NCBI GenBank assembly: GCA_021797895.1
Contig: JAJZYW010000002.1
Span: forward strand, 1 to 64,000
Direction of reading: 5' to 3'
Source of the DNA: Microcaldota archaeon
GTDB taxonomy: Archaea; Micrarchaeota; Micrarchaeia; Micrarchaeales; Micrarchaeaceae
DNA length: 64,000 nucleotides
Program-made: the position numbers and the translations under genes
Notes under the pieces: model-generated
Told to the model about the DNA's origin: nothing
The model's database searches: none
Seen by the model: the letters and a program-made list of their open reading frames with translations, nothing else
Shown: piece by piece, positions 1 through 10,321 of the stretch
Numbering within the stretch: the first letter of the stretch is position 1
Layout: the number at the start of each line of letters is the position of its first letter

Positions 1-1227
1 AAATATCCCTCCCTGCGTTGGAGCAGCGGGAAGCAGAGCCGTTGACGTTTCCGTGATGTTTATCGCCCCTGGAGTGAGGAAGCTGAGGTCGCGTGTGCCG
101 CTCTCGGCCTGCCCGTCGAATACATAACTTATTTGCGCCGACAGCGTTGCTACGGTGCTTGATGAGGAGGTAACGTAGAGATTTACAGGCATGCTGACGT
201 TGCTGTGCGCCGCTATGTATGGGAAGGAGAAGTAGCCGTCGCTTCCTATTATGGTCATGGGCGATTCGGGCGTCAGCTGGACCGTGACGTTTGTTATGGG
301 CGTGCCACCGCTGTTTGACACGATTATGCTGGTGTTCTGCGGCGCTCCCTCTTCGACATCTTCGTACTGGGATGTCAGCGACACCTGGCTGGCAGGAGCT
401 ACCCCATACAGGTCAAGCGTAGTCTGGAGCGATTCGTTGTTGCCGTAAGCATCAGAGTACGCCAGGCTGAGCTGTGCGGATACGGACTGTCCGGCAGCTC
501 CTGGAGAAACGTATACTGGAATAGTCAGGTACGCAGTTGCGTTCGGGGCTAGCGAGGCAGCTTCACCGGGCTCGCCGACTGGATTCAGCGAGGAGCTCGC
601 CGCTATCGACGGTTTTATGTCATATGCGTAGCCGCTGCCGGTGTTGCGGAGCTTTATTGTGAGGTTGTTTACCGATCCGGCAAGCAGCCCGTGGCTGGTT
701 GCATTGATTGAAAAGCCTGTAGAGCCTCTCACTGGCGCATAGAATGTGGTGCTATAGTAGAAGCTGTTGCTGTCGTTCGTATAGTTCCAGTAGAGGTCGA
801 GAGGCTCGTAGTAGCCTTCCGTAGGGCTCACCTGCGTGGTGTTAGGTATATCCAGGTAGAATATTGCGCTGAAGAACGAATAAGGCTGCACGTTGCCTAT
901 GTAGTCGTATGCAGTTGATGAACCGTTTATCGTAGTAAACTGACTGGTCAGCGGCACCTTTGCCAGCACGCCCACAAGTTCGCAGTCGTTGGGATTGTAG
1001 AGCTTAACCTGTATCGGAACGTCGTTTGATCCCGGCCCTACTGCAATCGGCTGTGAAGTGAAGTTCCTGCTCGAATTGCCTGCCCAGGCAACCCCTGTAA
1101 CGTAGAAGTCAGTCAACGCGGTGTGCTGGCATGAGGCTATTACCTGCGACGCTCCTGCTACGCCAGCCAGCGATACAAGCACCATTGCGGATATCGTGAA
1201 TGCCGCAAATTCGAAAGTCCTATCCAT
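1..1227 (-). CDS. Secreted/surface protein, S-layer-like/CARDB-type accessory protein, C-terminus cut off by window edge
   Basis: Minus strand is open from ATG at 1227 to the window edge: MDRTFEFAAFTISAMVLVSLAGVAGASQ... signal sequence followed by N/S/T-rich repeats; start overlaps the end of the ABC ATPase ORF by 8 bp. Absent from ORF track because it has no stop in the window. Confidence 0.75.
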   Translation of the reverse strand, partial: MDRTFEFAAFTISAMVLVSLAGVAGASQVIASCQHTALTDFYVTGVAWAGNSSRNFTSQPIAVGPGSNDVPIQVKLYNPNDCELVGVLAKVPLTSQFTTINGSSTAYDYIGNVQPYSFFSAIFYLDIPNTTQVSPTEGYYEPLDLYWNYTNDSNSFYYSTTFYAPVRGSTGFSINATSHGLLAGSVNNLTIKLRNTGSGYAYDIKPSIAASSSLNPVGEPGEAASLAPNATAYLTIPVYVSPGAAGQSVSAQLSLAYSDAYGNNESLQTTLDLYGVAPASQVSLTSQYEDVEEGAPQNTSIIVSNSGGTPITNVTVQLTPESPMTIIGSDGYFSFPYIAAHSNVSMPVNLYVTSSSSTVATLSAQISYVFDGQAESGTRDLSFLTPGAINITETSTALLPAAPTQGGIF

Positions 1228-1969
1228 TTTTACCCCTCTTTTTAACATTATTGCCACTGCCCCTTGCCTCGTGGAGCGAGATGTCTTTTATTGCAAGCGA
1301 GCCTTCGTGCTCTATAAGCCCGTCGCGTATGTGTATGCGCCTGTCTGCGAAGGCGCCCACTTCCGGATCGTGCGTGCTGAGAACCACGGTAGTTCCGTTC
1401 TCCCTGCACATCCTCGAAAGTATGTCAAGCACGTTCTTTGCCGACTTCGTATCCAAGTTTCCCGTAGGCTCGTCGGACAACAGTATCTTGGGGCTGTTTA
1501 TGAAAGCGCGCACTATTGCGACGCGCTGCTGCTCACCCCCGCTGAGCTCGTTTGGTCTCTTTTCAGCCTTGTCGCCAAGCCCCACCTGCGCAAGCATGTC
1601 CCTCGCCAGCTGTAGCTTCTCCTTCCCTCCGCGTCCGCTCACAAGCGACGGCAGCATCACGTTGTCGAGCGCGCTCAAGTACGGTACGAGGTTGTAGGAC
1701 TGGAACACAAATCCTATCACAGAATTGCGCAGCTCAGCAAGCTCGTTGCCATTCATGCTTGAGGTATCCTTGCCGTTTATTATTATCCTGCCTGAAGTCG
1801 GCGTATCCAGCGTGCCCATAAGATCGAGCATTGTCGTCTTGCCTGAGCCGGACGGGCCCATTATGGCGACGAATTCGCCCTCCTTTATATCCACGCTGAC
1901 TCCGTTGAGCGCAACGTACGTTAGGCCTTCCTTGTTGGAGTATATCTTTCTCACATCGATCATTCGCAC
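1220..1969 (-). CDS. ABC transporter ATP-binding protein, LolD/MacB-like
   Basis: Walker A GPSGSGKTT, signature LSGGEQQRVAIVRA, Walker B ILLSDEPTGNLD. Confidence 0.93.
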   Translation of the reverse strand: MRMIDVRKIYSNKEGLTYVALNGVSVDIKEGEFVAIMGPSGSGKTTMLDLMGTLDTPTSGRIIINGKDTSSMNGNELAELRNSVIGFVFQSYNLVPYLSALDNVMLPSLVSGRGGKEKLQLARDMLAQVGLGDKAEKRPNELSGGEQQRVAIVRAFINSPKILLSDEPTGNLDTKSAKNVLDILSRMCRENGTTVVLSTHDPEVGAFADRRIHIRDGLIEHEGSLAIKDISLHEARGSGNNVKKRGKNG

Positions 1970-2149
1970 GGCATAGCGAGGTTCCGATTGGCTGTTCCTC
2001 TTGGGCGAATTGATCGAAACACCTTTTGAATATTAATGCGCATCAGGAGTCCATTCGAGAAGCAGGAGAGCGCATAGGTTTATGCCTCTCAAAACATATA
2101 TATGCTTTGTAAAATTTCGCTTTTTGGGCGCTGCGCTGTGCCAAGTGCG

Positions 2150-2680
2150 TCATTTCCGCATGATGCGCGACGCTTCCGACCTGAAGGATTTTATCTTCCT
2201 TGCCCTCGCGGCGAGCTCATACATGTAGGCTACATCGCGATCCGCGGAGTGCGCTACCGCTTCTTCGTACAGGTCGCGCAGTATGTGCTTCGACCAGTAG
2301 TTGTATATGCGCAGCAGCCTTTTCCTGTCGTGCAATTGCTTCTCTGCGCCTGCCATGACGCCAGACACGTCATCAGGAGATTTTATTCCCATGTTGTACT
2401 CGATCAGGTAATAGGCGTAGCGCGCGGTGCTTTGCCTTCCTATATCTGAATCGTCATACTTCCCCTCGCCAGAACCTTCAGGATCAGCAGCCCAGCGTAT
2501 AATGGAGCAATCGCGCTTCATTTTATCCAGCGTCCGGATAACCGAGGCTTCGTGGTCGTCGGGCATCAATATTCCCGCTTCGTCAAACCCATTTAAATCG
2601 GCAATGAAAGCATCAGAAGCATAGAACTGCGCAAGCATCTTTGATACAGCGCGGCGTATGCGCTCCTCCTTCTTGAACAT
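2150..2680 (-). CDS. Hypothetical helical protein
   Basis: 176-aa ORF with archaeal-style codon use; no recognised motif. Confidence 0.65.
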   Translation of the reverse strand: MFKKEERIRRAVSKMLAQFYASDAFIADLNGFDEAGILMPDDHEASVIRTLDKMKRDCSIIRWAADPEGSGEGKYDDSDIGRQSTARYAYYLIEYNMGIKSPDDVSGVMAGAEKQLHDRKRLLRIYNYWSKHILRDLYEEAVAHSADRDVAYMYELAARARKIKSFRSEASRIMRK

Positions 2681-2741
2681 TGAATCGCCGGATTTTGTAC
2701 TTAAGGGAGGCGCGTGATATTTATGGATTTCTATTGCGAAG

Positions 2742-3608
2742 TCAGATATCCTCCGCTTCCGCCTCTGACTTTATGAACGAGCCATTGTTAAGCTCCTCAT
2801 AAGCCCTGATTATCTCTTCCCTCGTGTTCATCACTATCGGGCCATACCATGCCACCGGTTCGTTAAGCGGCTGCCCTGTAAGAAGCAGGACTTCAGTGCC
2901 GTGCTCCGCCGAAGCGAATGAGAGCGAATCCCCCTTCCTGTCGTAGACCGCAGCCTCGCCAGCCTTGAGCCGCGAATTCTCCCCAGAGAGCACTGAACCC
3001 TTGAGGACGTATACTATGGCTGTCCTGCCGGGTCCGGCATTGTGCTCAAACAGGCTGCCGTCATGCATCTTTACGTGGTAGTACTCTACAGGATTCGATA
3101 GGTCGGCAACTGGCCCTTCCACGCTTCCGAGCTTGCCGGCAATCAGCCTCACTTTAGAGCCGCCATGCAGCTCTATCTCAGGGGCGTTATTCTTGCCTAT
3201 GGCCCTGTACTTCGGCTTCTGCATTTTCGATGCCATCGGCAGGTTTACCCAAAGCTGCAGGCCGCTGTTGCCCTCGGGCTCAACCTGCGGCATCTCCTCG
3301 TGGAATATGCCGCTCCCAGCAGTCATCCACTGGAGCTCGCCGCTCCCTATCGTGCCCGAGACGCCAGTGCTGTCCCTGTGCTTAACTTTCCCGTCGAGCA
3401 CGTAAGTTACAGTCTCTATGCCCCTGTGCGGGTGCCAGGGAAAACCCTTCTCGTAATCCTCCTTGAGCTTCGAGCCGAAGTTGTCAAGCAGAAGGAACGG
3501 GTCTGTCACATGCGCCGAGCCCTGCCCTCCGAAAACCCTGTGCAGCTTCACTCCTGCGCCGTCATACGATTCCGAACCGCGAAAAACCGTTGTTATCTGC
3601 CTCTTTAT
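2742..3608 (-). CDS. Pirin family protein (likely true N-terminus upstream of the GTG at 3551)
   Basis: LHRVFGGQGSAHVTDPFLLLDNFGS, HPHRGIETVTYVLDGKVKHRDSTG, GIFHEEMP are pirin signatures; in-frame upstream IKRQITTVFRGSESYDGAGV matches the usual pirin N-terminus. Confidence 0.85.
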   Translation of the reverse strand: MKRQITTVFRGSESYDGAGVKLHRVFGGQGSAHVTDPFLLLDNFGSKLKEDYEKGFPWHPHRGIETVTYVLDGKVKHRDSTGVSGTIGSGELQWMTAGSGIFHEEMPQVEPEGNSGLQLWVNLPMASKMQKPKYRAIGKNNAPEIELHGGSKVRLIAGKLGSVEGPVADLSNPVEYYHVKMHDGSLFEHNAGPGRTAIVYVLKGSVLSGENSRLKAGEAAVYDRKGDSLSFASAEHGTEVLLLTGQPLNEPVAWYGPIVMNTREEIIRAYEELNNGSFIKSEAEAEDI

Positions 3609-3656
3609 GATTACACCGTTATTATTATGCAGCCAGGAATATTTAGGCGTTGTGCA

Positions 3657-4829
3657 TCACTTTCCCTTGAGAAGCAGCTTGTAGAGCGCTCCGCTTGTTA
3701 GCTGGAAAATGCCGCCGATGGCGAGAGGCAGTGGAAGCGCGTAGTCCATCAGATACCCACTTGCGCCAGAGCTCAGCTGCGATGCCCTTGTTGCAATGCC
3801 CTGGAAGCTCGTCGCGGTGCCGTAGTCCTCGCCATTTATGCCCTTTACTGTCATCGTTGACCTCGTCGGGCTGCCGGACCCGGCTATGAAAGCCCTTAGT
3901 ATGTATATCGCGCCAGCAATCGGCAGGATGGGAGAGAACGCCATCGCGATCAGGAGCGCGCCGTTGAGCGATCTGGTCGATGCCGCAGTGTTGAGCACGC
4001 CGATGCGCTTTGCAACTCTGGATGATGCCTGTGCGCCGAACGCAGTTGTTATGTATGATATCCCGAATATAAGGCCTATCTCGAGCGGCGTGGCGTTGTA
4101 CAGCAGCTTGAACCAAAGAGGCAGCAATGGTATCGCCAGTCCGACTCCTACTCCTCCAATGGAATTGCCCGCTATTACGCGGAGTATGTATTTTGCACTC
4201 TCCTTCTTCATGACGCGCGTGGTCTTTTTCGGCCTGCGCGCCTCTTCCAGCAGCGCAAGCGACAGCACCGATACCACTAGAAACGCAGCGGCAAGCATGA
4301 AGAAATACCTGTATGCCAGGAGAGGCCCTACATACTTCGAGATAAGGCTTACACCTGCAAACATGAGGCTGCCGATTATGGAGAATACCGCAGCTGTCCT
4401 GGTCAGCACCGAGAACTTCTTCACCCTTTCCGATTCTTCAGGATAGAGGCTCGCGATAAAGGCGCTCGATCCAGGGGAGAAGGCGCCGCGCATCCCTCCG
4501 GCACCGCTGCTTATCCCTGCTATTACCATTCCTGTCACTATCACTGGGAGATTTGGCGATAGGGCTATCATGAAAGCTCCAGCAGTTGTAAACAGCTCTG
4601 ATATTATGAGTTCGTACTTGTAGCCTCGGCGGTCGCCTATGGCTCCAAGCGCAAGAGTGAGGAACAGCGCGAACACCATTGTACCTCCAGCGACGAAGCC
4701 AATGTCCAGCAAGCTCACCTTTAATGCATTGAGGTAGAGCGAGAACGAGAGAGTCATGAATATTATGGCTGTGCTGCGCAGGGCCCTTGAGTACACCAGA
4801 AACCTGAAGTTGTCCTTTATCTTGTGCAT
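3657..4829 (-). CDS. MFS transporter
   Basis: 390 aa, about 12 hydrophobic segments, MFS-like loop GAIGDRRGYKYELI. Confidence 0.85.
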   Translation of the reverse strand: MHKIKDNFRFLVYSRALRSTAIIFMTLSFSLYLNALKVSLLDIGFVAGGTMVFALFLTLALGAIGDRRGYKYELIISELFTTAGAFMIALSPNLPVIVTGMVIAGISSGAGGMRGAFSPGSSAFIASLYPEESERVKKFSVLTRTAAVFSIIGSLMFAGVSLISKYVGPLLAYRYFFMLAAAFLVVSVLSLALLEEARRPKKTTRVMKKESAKYILRVIAGNSIGGVGVGLAIPLLPLWFKLLYNATPLEIGLIFGISYITTAFGAQASSRVAKRIGVLNTAASTRSLNGALLIAMAFSPILPIAGAIYILRAFIAGSGSPTRSTMTVKGINGEDYGTATSFQGIATRASQLSSGASGYLMDYALPLPLAIGGIFQLTSGALYKLLLKGK

Positions 4830-4946
4830 AAAAACCGGTCTTGCCGTTTATCGCAGCGCAACGGCACTATAAATCAGCAGCAAATGGCTTAAACCTTTTC
4901 CATACATTAATTATGTAATGGCAAGAGACGACTGCAGGGCATAGTA

Positions 4947-5249
4947 ATGACCGTAAAGAGCGTTTTAGTTGAACAGCGTAGGGCCGAGGCTGAAATGCTC
5001 GCCGAAGCTCCAGCCTCGCTCAGCGCGTACAAAATAAACCGCAATTTAGCGATTCTGCGTTCGGACAAGGAAACCGCTGACAGAGATACCGCATCTGCCG
5101 CGGTCGCAGGTACATCCATAGCTGGCGGAGTTTCGGCTCTGGCGATCGGAGCGCTTATAGGCGGCACTGGCGGTCTTGTAGGAATCGTTTTTGGCGGCAC
5201 GCTGATGCTTTTTGGTCTTGTGGCTGCAATCATGCCGCACAAAAACTGA
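4947..5249 (+). CDS. Small protein with two C-terminal TM segments
   Basis: 100-aa ORF ending SIAGGVSALAIGALIGGTGGLVGIVFGGTLMLFGLVAAIMPHKN. Confidence 0.55.
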   Translation: MTVKSVLVEQRRAEAEMLAEAPASLSAYKINRNLAILRSDKETADRDTASAAVAGTSIAGGVSALAIGALIGGTGGLVGIVFGGTLMLFGLVAAIMPHKN

Positions 5250-5403
5250 CATTGATTTTGAGGGCAAAACTTCTTTGTTGCAGCTTGTTAAAGCGGAAAA
5301 ATCTAGAAAAGTCGCTTTGTGAGGATTCCTGCTGCTGGATACAGGCAAAGCATACCTCTATAAATTATAATGTTCACATATATAGCAGATATAGAGTGAT
5401 CGA

Positions 5404-5595
5404 ATGAAAGGAAAAGTGAAGATGTTCAATTCCGCAAGAGGATTTGGATTCATTACTGGAGAAGACGGAAAGGACGTGTATGTACACGCGACTGCGATAG
5501 CGAACGGAGCCGAACTGGCAGTAGGTGACTCCGTAGAATACGAAGTTGAAGCTGGAGAGCGCGGGCCTAAGGCCAAGAACGTCAGGAAGATATAA
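5404..5595 (+). CDS. Cold-shock domain protein
   Basis: MKGKVKMFNSARGFGFITGEDGKDVYVHATAI: RNP1/RNP2-like CSD motifs. Confidence 0.95.
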   Translation: MKGKVKMFNSARGFGFITGEDGKDVYVHATAIANGAELAVGDSVEYEVEAGERGPKAKNVRKI

Positions 5596-5663
5596 TCCTG
5601 AAAATTCTTTTTCTTATTTTTTTATGTTTTTAATGCTTCCAGCGCGAGCCTTGCTGCACTGGC

Positions 5664-6467
5664 TCAAAGTTCCCTCCGTATTATCTCGCTCTTCTCCTGA
5701 TTCTCCTTCCACCTGCCCAGCTTGAAGAATGCAGTTGCAGCGCCGACGATCAGGCCGATTGCCATAGCTCCGCAAATCAGGTATTCAAGCAACGGCTCGC
5801 CGCGAGGTACGTACGAGAGAATCGAGTTTACTGGGTCTCCAAGCGTCGATGTGAACAGGTTTGACGTGAGGGAAACGCCGCTAGCCCCATTTGACGGGAA
5901 GCTGTAGGCGTTTGCTATAAAGATTATGAACTGCGTGGATCCGTGCCCAATCGGCATGGTAATCCCGTTTGATGGGTTCAGTTCTGTGACTGCTGTTACG
6001 ATACCGTTGTGCACTGTAAGCATCAAGTCCCTCGTAGCAGAGACGGTTTGCGAATTTATTGGAACTTTGAAAGTGCCTGTTGGAAGTCCGTTCTTGCCAA
6101 GCGACTCCAGCGTAATATTATTGGACGATATCTTTGTGACTTCGAAGTTTATCCCGCCCGAAGAAAGCTCCTGCCCTACCAGGGCATTGCCCAATTGCTG
6201 GGCGCCATTGGATGGAATTGTGAAAGATACTGATGACGCGGCGCCCTGCATTTCGCTGATCAATGCGCTTGAGATTCCTCCGGCAGCGGCTCCAACCGCC
6301 GCTCCGATCCCGGCTCTTCTGAGTATCCTGCGGCGCAGAGTATCCTTTCCGCCCCTGTAAATCGTCTCCCTGATGAACACAATCTTCTGCTTTTCTCCCG
6401 CTTCGCCAGATTCGCCCACGGAACCTTTGCCATCAGAAACATTTTCCTTTGAGTTTTCCATTTCCAC
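5664..6467 (-). CDS. Hypothetical protein with N- and C-terminal TM segments flanking an extracytoplasmic domain
   Basis: 267 aa; hydrophobic segments RRAGIGAAVGAAAGGISSALI and YLICGAMAIGLIVGAATAFF. Confidence 0.6.
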   Translation of the reverse strand: MEMENSKENVSDGKGSVGESGEAGEKQKIVFIRETIYRGGKDTLRRRILRRAGIGAAVGAAAGGISSALISEMQGAASSVSFTIPSNGAQQLGNALVGQELSSGGINFEVTKISSNNITLESLGKNGLPTGTFKVPINSQTVSATRDLMLTVHNGIVTAVTELNPSNGITMPIGHGSTQFIIFIANAYSFPSNGASGVSLTSNLFTSTLGDPVNSILSYVPRGEPLLEYLICGAMAIGLIVGAATAFFKLGRWKENQEKSEIIRREL

Positions 6468-6657
6468 ACCAGCATAGTTTACTGGGCCATAGGCCCTAAG
6501 TTGTAATATAGCGGGTTTCCAGATATATATACTTTTAGAGCCTGGAGCGTAGATGAATCGGATGATTTGGAATCCAGACGTGTGCCTCTCGCCATTTAAT
6601 TACTAATATATATTGTTTGAAACAATTATCCAAGAAGAATGTGCAGCGGAGATTGCA

Positions 6658-7668
6658 ATGCCTAACGTGATTGAAGTAGAGAATGTATCAAAGAGGTTCA
6701 ACACTTACGAGAACAGGGACACCGGGCTCTTCAGCTCATTCAGGCGGAAGAAGAAGGTGGTCCGGGCTCTTGACGGAGTCAGCTTCAGCATCAAGCGGGG
6801 CGAGATCGTGGCATTGCTGGGAAGGAACGGAAGCGGAAAGTCGACGATGATAAAGACGATAACAGGGATACTGCACCCAGACTCGGGCAAGGTCAGTGTG
6901 CTCGGACTGGATCCTTGGAGGGACAGGCAGAAGATTGCAATGGACATAGGCGTGGTTTTCGGCGCGACCCACCCCCAGCTTTACTGGAACCTACCGCCGA
7001 TAGACACTTTTGAATATGTGCGCGACGTGTACGGAGTATCGCAGAAGGACTACAATGAGCGGCTGAAATTTTTCATAGAGCTTCTGGACATATCCAAGGT
7101 GTACAAAAAGCAGACTCGGCAGCTTTCCCTAGGAGAAAGGATGAAGTGCGAGATGGTGGCGGCGCTGCTTCACTTCCCGAAGTTTGTGGTCATGGACGAG
7201 CCCACGATAGGCGTCGATCTTCCGGCGAGAATGGGCATAAAGAAAGCGGTGCGCGAGCTCAGGAAGAGGTATGGAATGACGTTTCTGATAACCACCCACG
7301 TGGTTGACGACATAAGCATGGCGGACAGGATAGTGATGCTCGAGAAGGGCAAGAAGATATTCGACGGGAAGCCGGATAGGCTGAAGAGCACATTCAGCAG
7401 GTACATAATACTGGAGGTGCGATTTATTGACGGCGAGTCGGGCAAGGGGTTCGAAACTAGAGGAAGGGTTATAAGCTCGGAGCCCGGGCACGTGAAGCTC
7501 GGCATACTCCCGTCGATGCTGAAGGAGGAGTGGCTCAGGAAGCTGATAACGAGCGACAAAGTTGCAGATTACAGGATAAACGAGCCTGGCCTCAGCTCCA
7601 TACTGGCGAGGTTCTACAGCTCAAGGGATCACAGGAGCAAGAGTGCTGATGTGGATGCTGACGAGTAG
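6658..7668 (+). CDS. ABC-2 type transporter ATP-binding protein (COG4586-like)
   Basis: LGRNGSGKSTMIKTITG, LSLGERMKCEMVAALLHFPKFVVMDEPTIGVD; ORF track starts at 6613, ATG at 6658 preferred. Confidence 0.92.
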   Translation: MPNVIEVENVSKRFNTYENRDTGLFSSFRRKKKVVRALDGVSFSIKRGEIVALLGRNGSGKSTMIKTITGILHPDSGKVSVLGLDPWRDRQKIAMDIGVVFGATHPQLYWNLPPIDTFEYVRDVYGVSQKDYNERLKFFIELLDISKVYKKQTRQLSLGERMKCEMVAALLHFPKFVVMDEPTIGVDLPARMGIKKAVRELRKRYGMTFLITTHVVDDISMADRIVMLEKGKKIFDGKPDRLKSTFSRYIILEVRFIDGESGKGFETRGRVISSEPGHVKLGILPSMLKEEWLRKLITSDKVADYRINEPGLSSILARFYSSRDHRSKSADVDADE

Positions 7669-8461
7669 ATTCGCGAAGTACAGGGCGCTCTTCAGGATAT
7701 CCTTCAAGGACATGCTGACCTGGGGCTGGGAGACGGTGCTCTCCAGCTTCATGCTGATGCTCTACGCGGTTATAGCGATAGTGGTCTGGATAGCGATATA
7801 CTCGTTCACTGGAGTGAAGTCTATAAACGGCGTAGATCTTACTTCGACGATAATCTACTTCGCGATAATAAGCGCTCTCATGCCCTTCCTCACATGGTCG
7901 GCAATGGTGAACAAGCTTTCTGATGATATAAGGAGCGGCAGCATAGGGAGCTCTCTCATAAGGCCGATGCCATACTACTTAAAGCTCTTCTTCGAGGACA
8001 TATCGAGCAGCGTCTTCAACCTGGCTGTCAGCATAGCTGTTATATTACTGGTCATATTCCTGGGAAGGCTGACGCCGGACGCATACGTTAGCGCGATGTT
8101 CATATTCTACTTCATAATAGGATTCCTTATAGCAGAGCTGCTCGGATTCATAATAGGATCGCTCGCTATTTACCTCACCGACATATACGGCATAATGGTC
8201 TCGGTAAACTGGATGATAACGATAATAGGGGGAGGGATGATACCCATTGTGTTCTTCCCGGCCTTCATAGAGAAGGTTCTGCTCCTCACCCCGTTTCCAT
8301 TCCTTGCGTTCGTACCGGCAGCAACGCTCTCCGGGGTCATAGGAATCGGTGAGGCATTCAGCCTTGCCCCGGTCGGGCTCGCGTGGTTGGCGGCGCTTGC
8401 GGTAGTTGCATATGCGATGTGGGCGAAGCTCAAGACCAGAATAAACGCGGTGGGCATATGA
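7643..8461 (+). CDS. ABC-2 type transporter permease
   Basis: Six hydrophobic segments; overlaps ATPase 3' end; start may be ATG 7649 or 7655. Confidence 0.85.
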   Translation: MLMWMLTSRFAKYRALFRISFKDMLTWGWETVLSSFMLMLYAVIAIVVWIAIYSFTGVKSINGVDLTSTIIYFAIISALMPFLTWSAMVNKLSDDIRSGSIGSSLIRPMPYYLKLFFEDISSSVFNLAVSIAVILLVIFLGRLTPDAYVSAMFIFYFIIGFLIAELLGFIIGSLAIYLTDIYGIMVSVNWMITIIGGGMIPIVFFPAFIEKVLLLTPFPFLAFVPAATLSGVIGIGEAFSLAPVGLAWLAALAVVAYAMWAKLKTRINAVGI

Positions 8462-9252
8462 GGGGAGGGGAATTTGCAAGGAACTTGACGCTTTACATGA
8501 AAAGCCAGAAGTACGGGTTCAAGGAGTTCATGGCATACAGGACGCAGGCGATAAGCTGGGTGCTGATACAGAGCCTTGGGGCAGTAAGCACGCTCATAAT
8601 GGTGTCAGTAATATACAGCGTCTCATCGGGAGTCCCTGGGTGGGGATATTTCCAGCTTCTAGCGCTTGGCGGCCTTGTGCAGCTTACAAGCGGAATAATG
8701 GCTTTCCTGATAAGCCCAAGGATGCTTGTCAGGACTATGCGCAACGGCGGGCTTGATCAGCTCCTTCTCAAGCCTTACAACCCCCTGCTTATGATAGTCG
8801 CAAGGAATCCAGGCATAAGGAACCTTGGGGGAGTAGTGAGCGGTGCCTTGCTTCTTGCATATGCCCTGCATGGCGCAGGAGTGGGGCTTGAGGCGATGCT
8901 GGTCTTCATACCATCGTACCTGATAGGCCTGGTTGCTCTGGCGATGGGGGTCATTGTCCTGGCGCTGGTATCATACGTCCTCTTCAAGGACGCGAGCTTT
9001 ACGAACTGGCTAATGAGCATAATGTTCGACGCGTCTGACTATCCGGCGACAATCTACGGCATAATAGGCTCGACTGCGCTTTCTATACTGCTGCCTGTGA
9101 CCTTCGCAGTGTTCTTCCCGGCAGCCGCAGTTTTCGGCTACGTGAGCGCTTATGTAGTGCTTGGGGTTGCGCTCGTCTGCATAGCAGTCGCTATTATGTT
9201 CTACTTCTCCACTGTGTACCTGCTCAGGAAATACGAGAGCGGAGGAGGATAA
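8458..9252 (+). CDS. ABC-2 type transporter permease, second subunit
   Basis: ATGA overlap with preceding permease; six hydrophobic segments. Confidence 0.85.
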   Translation: MRGGEFARNLTLYMKSQKYGFKEFMAYRTQAISWVLIQSLGAVSTLIMVSVIYSVSSGVPGWGYFQLLALGGLVQLTSGIMAFLISPRMLVRTMRNGGLDQLLLKPYNPLLMIVARNPGIRNLGGVVSGALLLAYALHGAGVGLEAMLVFIPSYLIGLVALAMGVIVLALVSYVLFKDASFTNWLMSIMFDASDYPATIYGIIGSTALSILLPVTFAVFFPAAAVFGYVSAYVVLGVALVCIAVAIMFYFSTVYLLRKYESGGG

Positions 9253-9262
9253 GCGGCAGAGT

Positions 9263-10291
9263 TCACATAAACTGCGGGCCAAGCTGCTTGAGCAGGTCCT
9301 GGTTCTTCTCAAAGTAGTCCCTTGCCCTCTTGAGCCTCTTCACCATGTAATCCGCAACGAAATTCTTGAGGTCAAGCGGATGCAGCTTCTTCGATGAGAA
9401 CGCCTGGTCGAGCTCACGCCTTGAATTGAAAGTAATGTCCCCGCCAAACTTGGCGTCGCGCTCTATGGTAAAGCTTCCCTCGTTTGGCAGTATGAACATT
9501 CCTGCAATCTCTATGATTGGGTTGCCTGCAACTTCTCCTACGGGGCAGTATGCGTCCTTTATTATCGAGCGTATCTCCTCCTCTGATGCATTCACCTTTA
9601 TGTAGCTGCCTGGTATTGATGAGCTCATCTTCACGCCCGGGCCTTTCATCGAGGTTATCAATGGCATCATCATCTCTACGTTCTTCCTGTAGCCTATGGC
9701 AGGAAGGTATTCGCGTGCCATCACCATGATGTGGCGCTGGTCGAGGCCTCCAAGCTGCATGTCGACACCAAGGTACTGCTCGTCAAGCGCCTGCATTATC
9801 GGATATATGAGCTCGCTAACCTTCGGATTCTTCATCCTGGTAACTTCCGACGCGGCATGCATCGCGCCAGACACCGTTATCGCGGTAGACATCTTGAACA
9901 TGTCCATCTGGTAGTCCTTGCCAAGCTGGTAGTCGGATCCTATGACGAACTTTGGCTTTTCGTGCCAGTCCATCGCCATCTCTATTGCCTTTTTTGTATA
10001 TTCGCGGCGTATCTCAAGATCCTCCCACTTGCACTTGAGGTCGTCTAGCGCCGCATGTATGTCTGCGAGCAGAACTATCGTATCGAAACCAGCCTTTTGG
10101 AGGTCAAGCATCTTACCCATCGAGACCATGTGCCCAGTATGGAGCGGCCCTGTTATTGCTCTGCCCCAGTACATGGAAGGCCTCTTCTTCTCAGAAAGCA
10201 GCTTTGCAAGCTCATCCTTGGTGAGAAGCTCGGCAACATTCCTTGAGGCAAGTTCAAGCCTTTCATCAACCTCACTCATTTCCAGCACCAT
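9263..10291 (-). CDS. tyrS: Tyrosine--tRNA ligase
   Basis: ITGPLHTGHM (HIGH motif), VDMQLGGLDQRHIMVMAREYLP, KMSSS (KMSKS variant). Confidence 0.93.
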   Translation of the reverse strand: MVLEMSEVDERLELASRNVAELLTKDELAKLLSEKKRPSMYWGRAITGPLHTGHMVSMGKMLDLQKAGFDTIVLLADIHAALDDLKCKWEDLEIRREYTKKAIEMAMDWHEKPKFVIGSDYQLGKDYQMDMFKMSTAITVSGAMHAASEVTRMKNPKVSELIYPIMQALDEQYLGVDMQLGGLDQRHIMVMAREYLPAIGYRKNVEMMMPLITSMKGPGVKMSSSIPGSYIKVNASEEEIRSIIKDAYCPVGEVAGNPIIEIAGMFILPNEGSFTIERDAKFGGDITFNSRRELDQAFSSKKLHPLDLKNFVADYMVKRLKRARDYFEKNQDLLKQLGPQFM

Positions 10292-10321
10292 TTCAAATCG
10301 TATAGCGCATTGCTTCCTTTT

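Noticed and set aside
1121-1697. Plus-strand ORFs over the ABC ATPase gene
   Set aside because: Antisense shadows of the LolD/MacB-like ATPase with full motif set.
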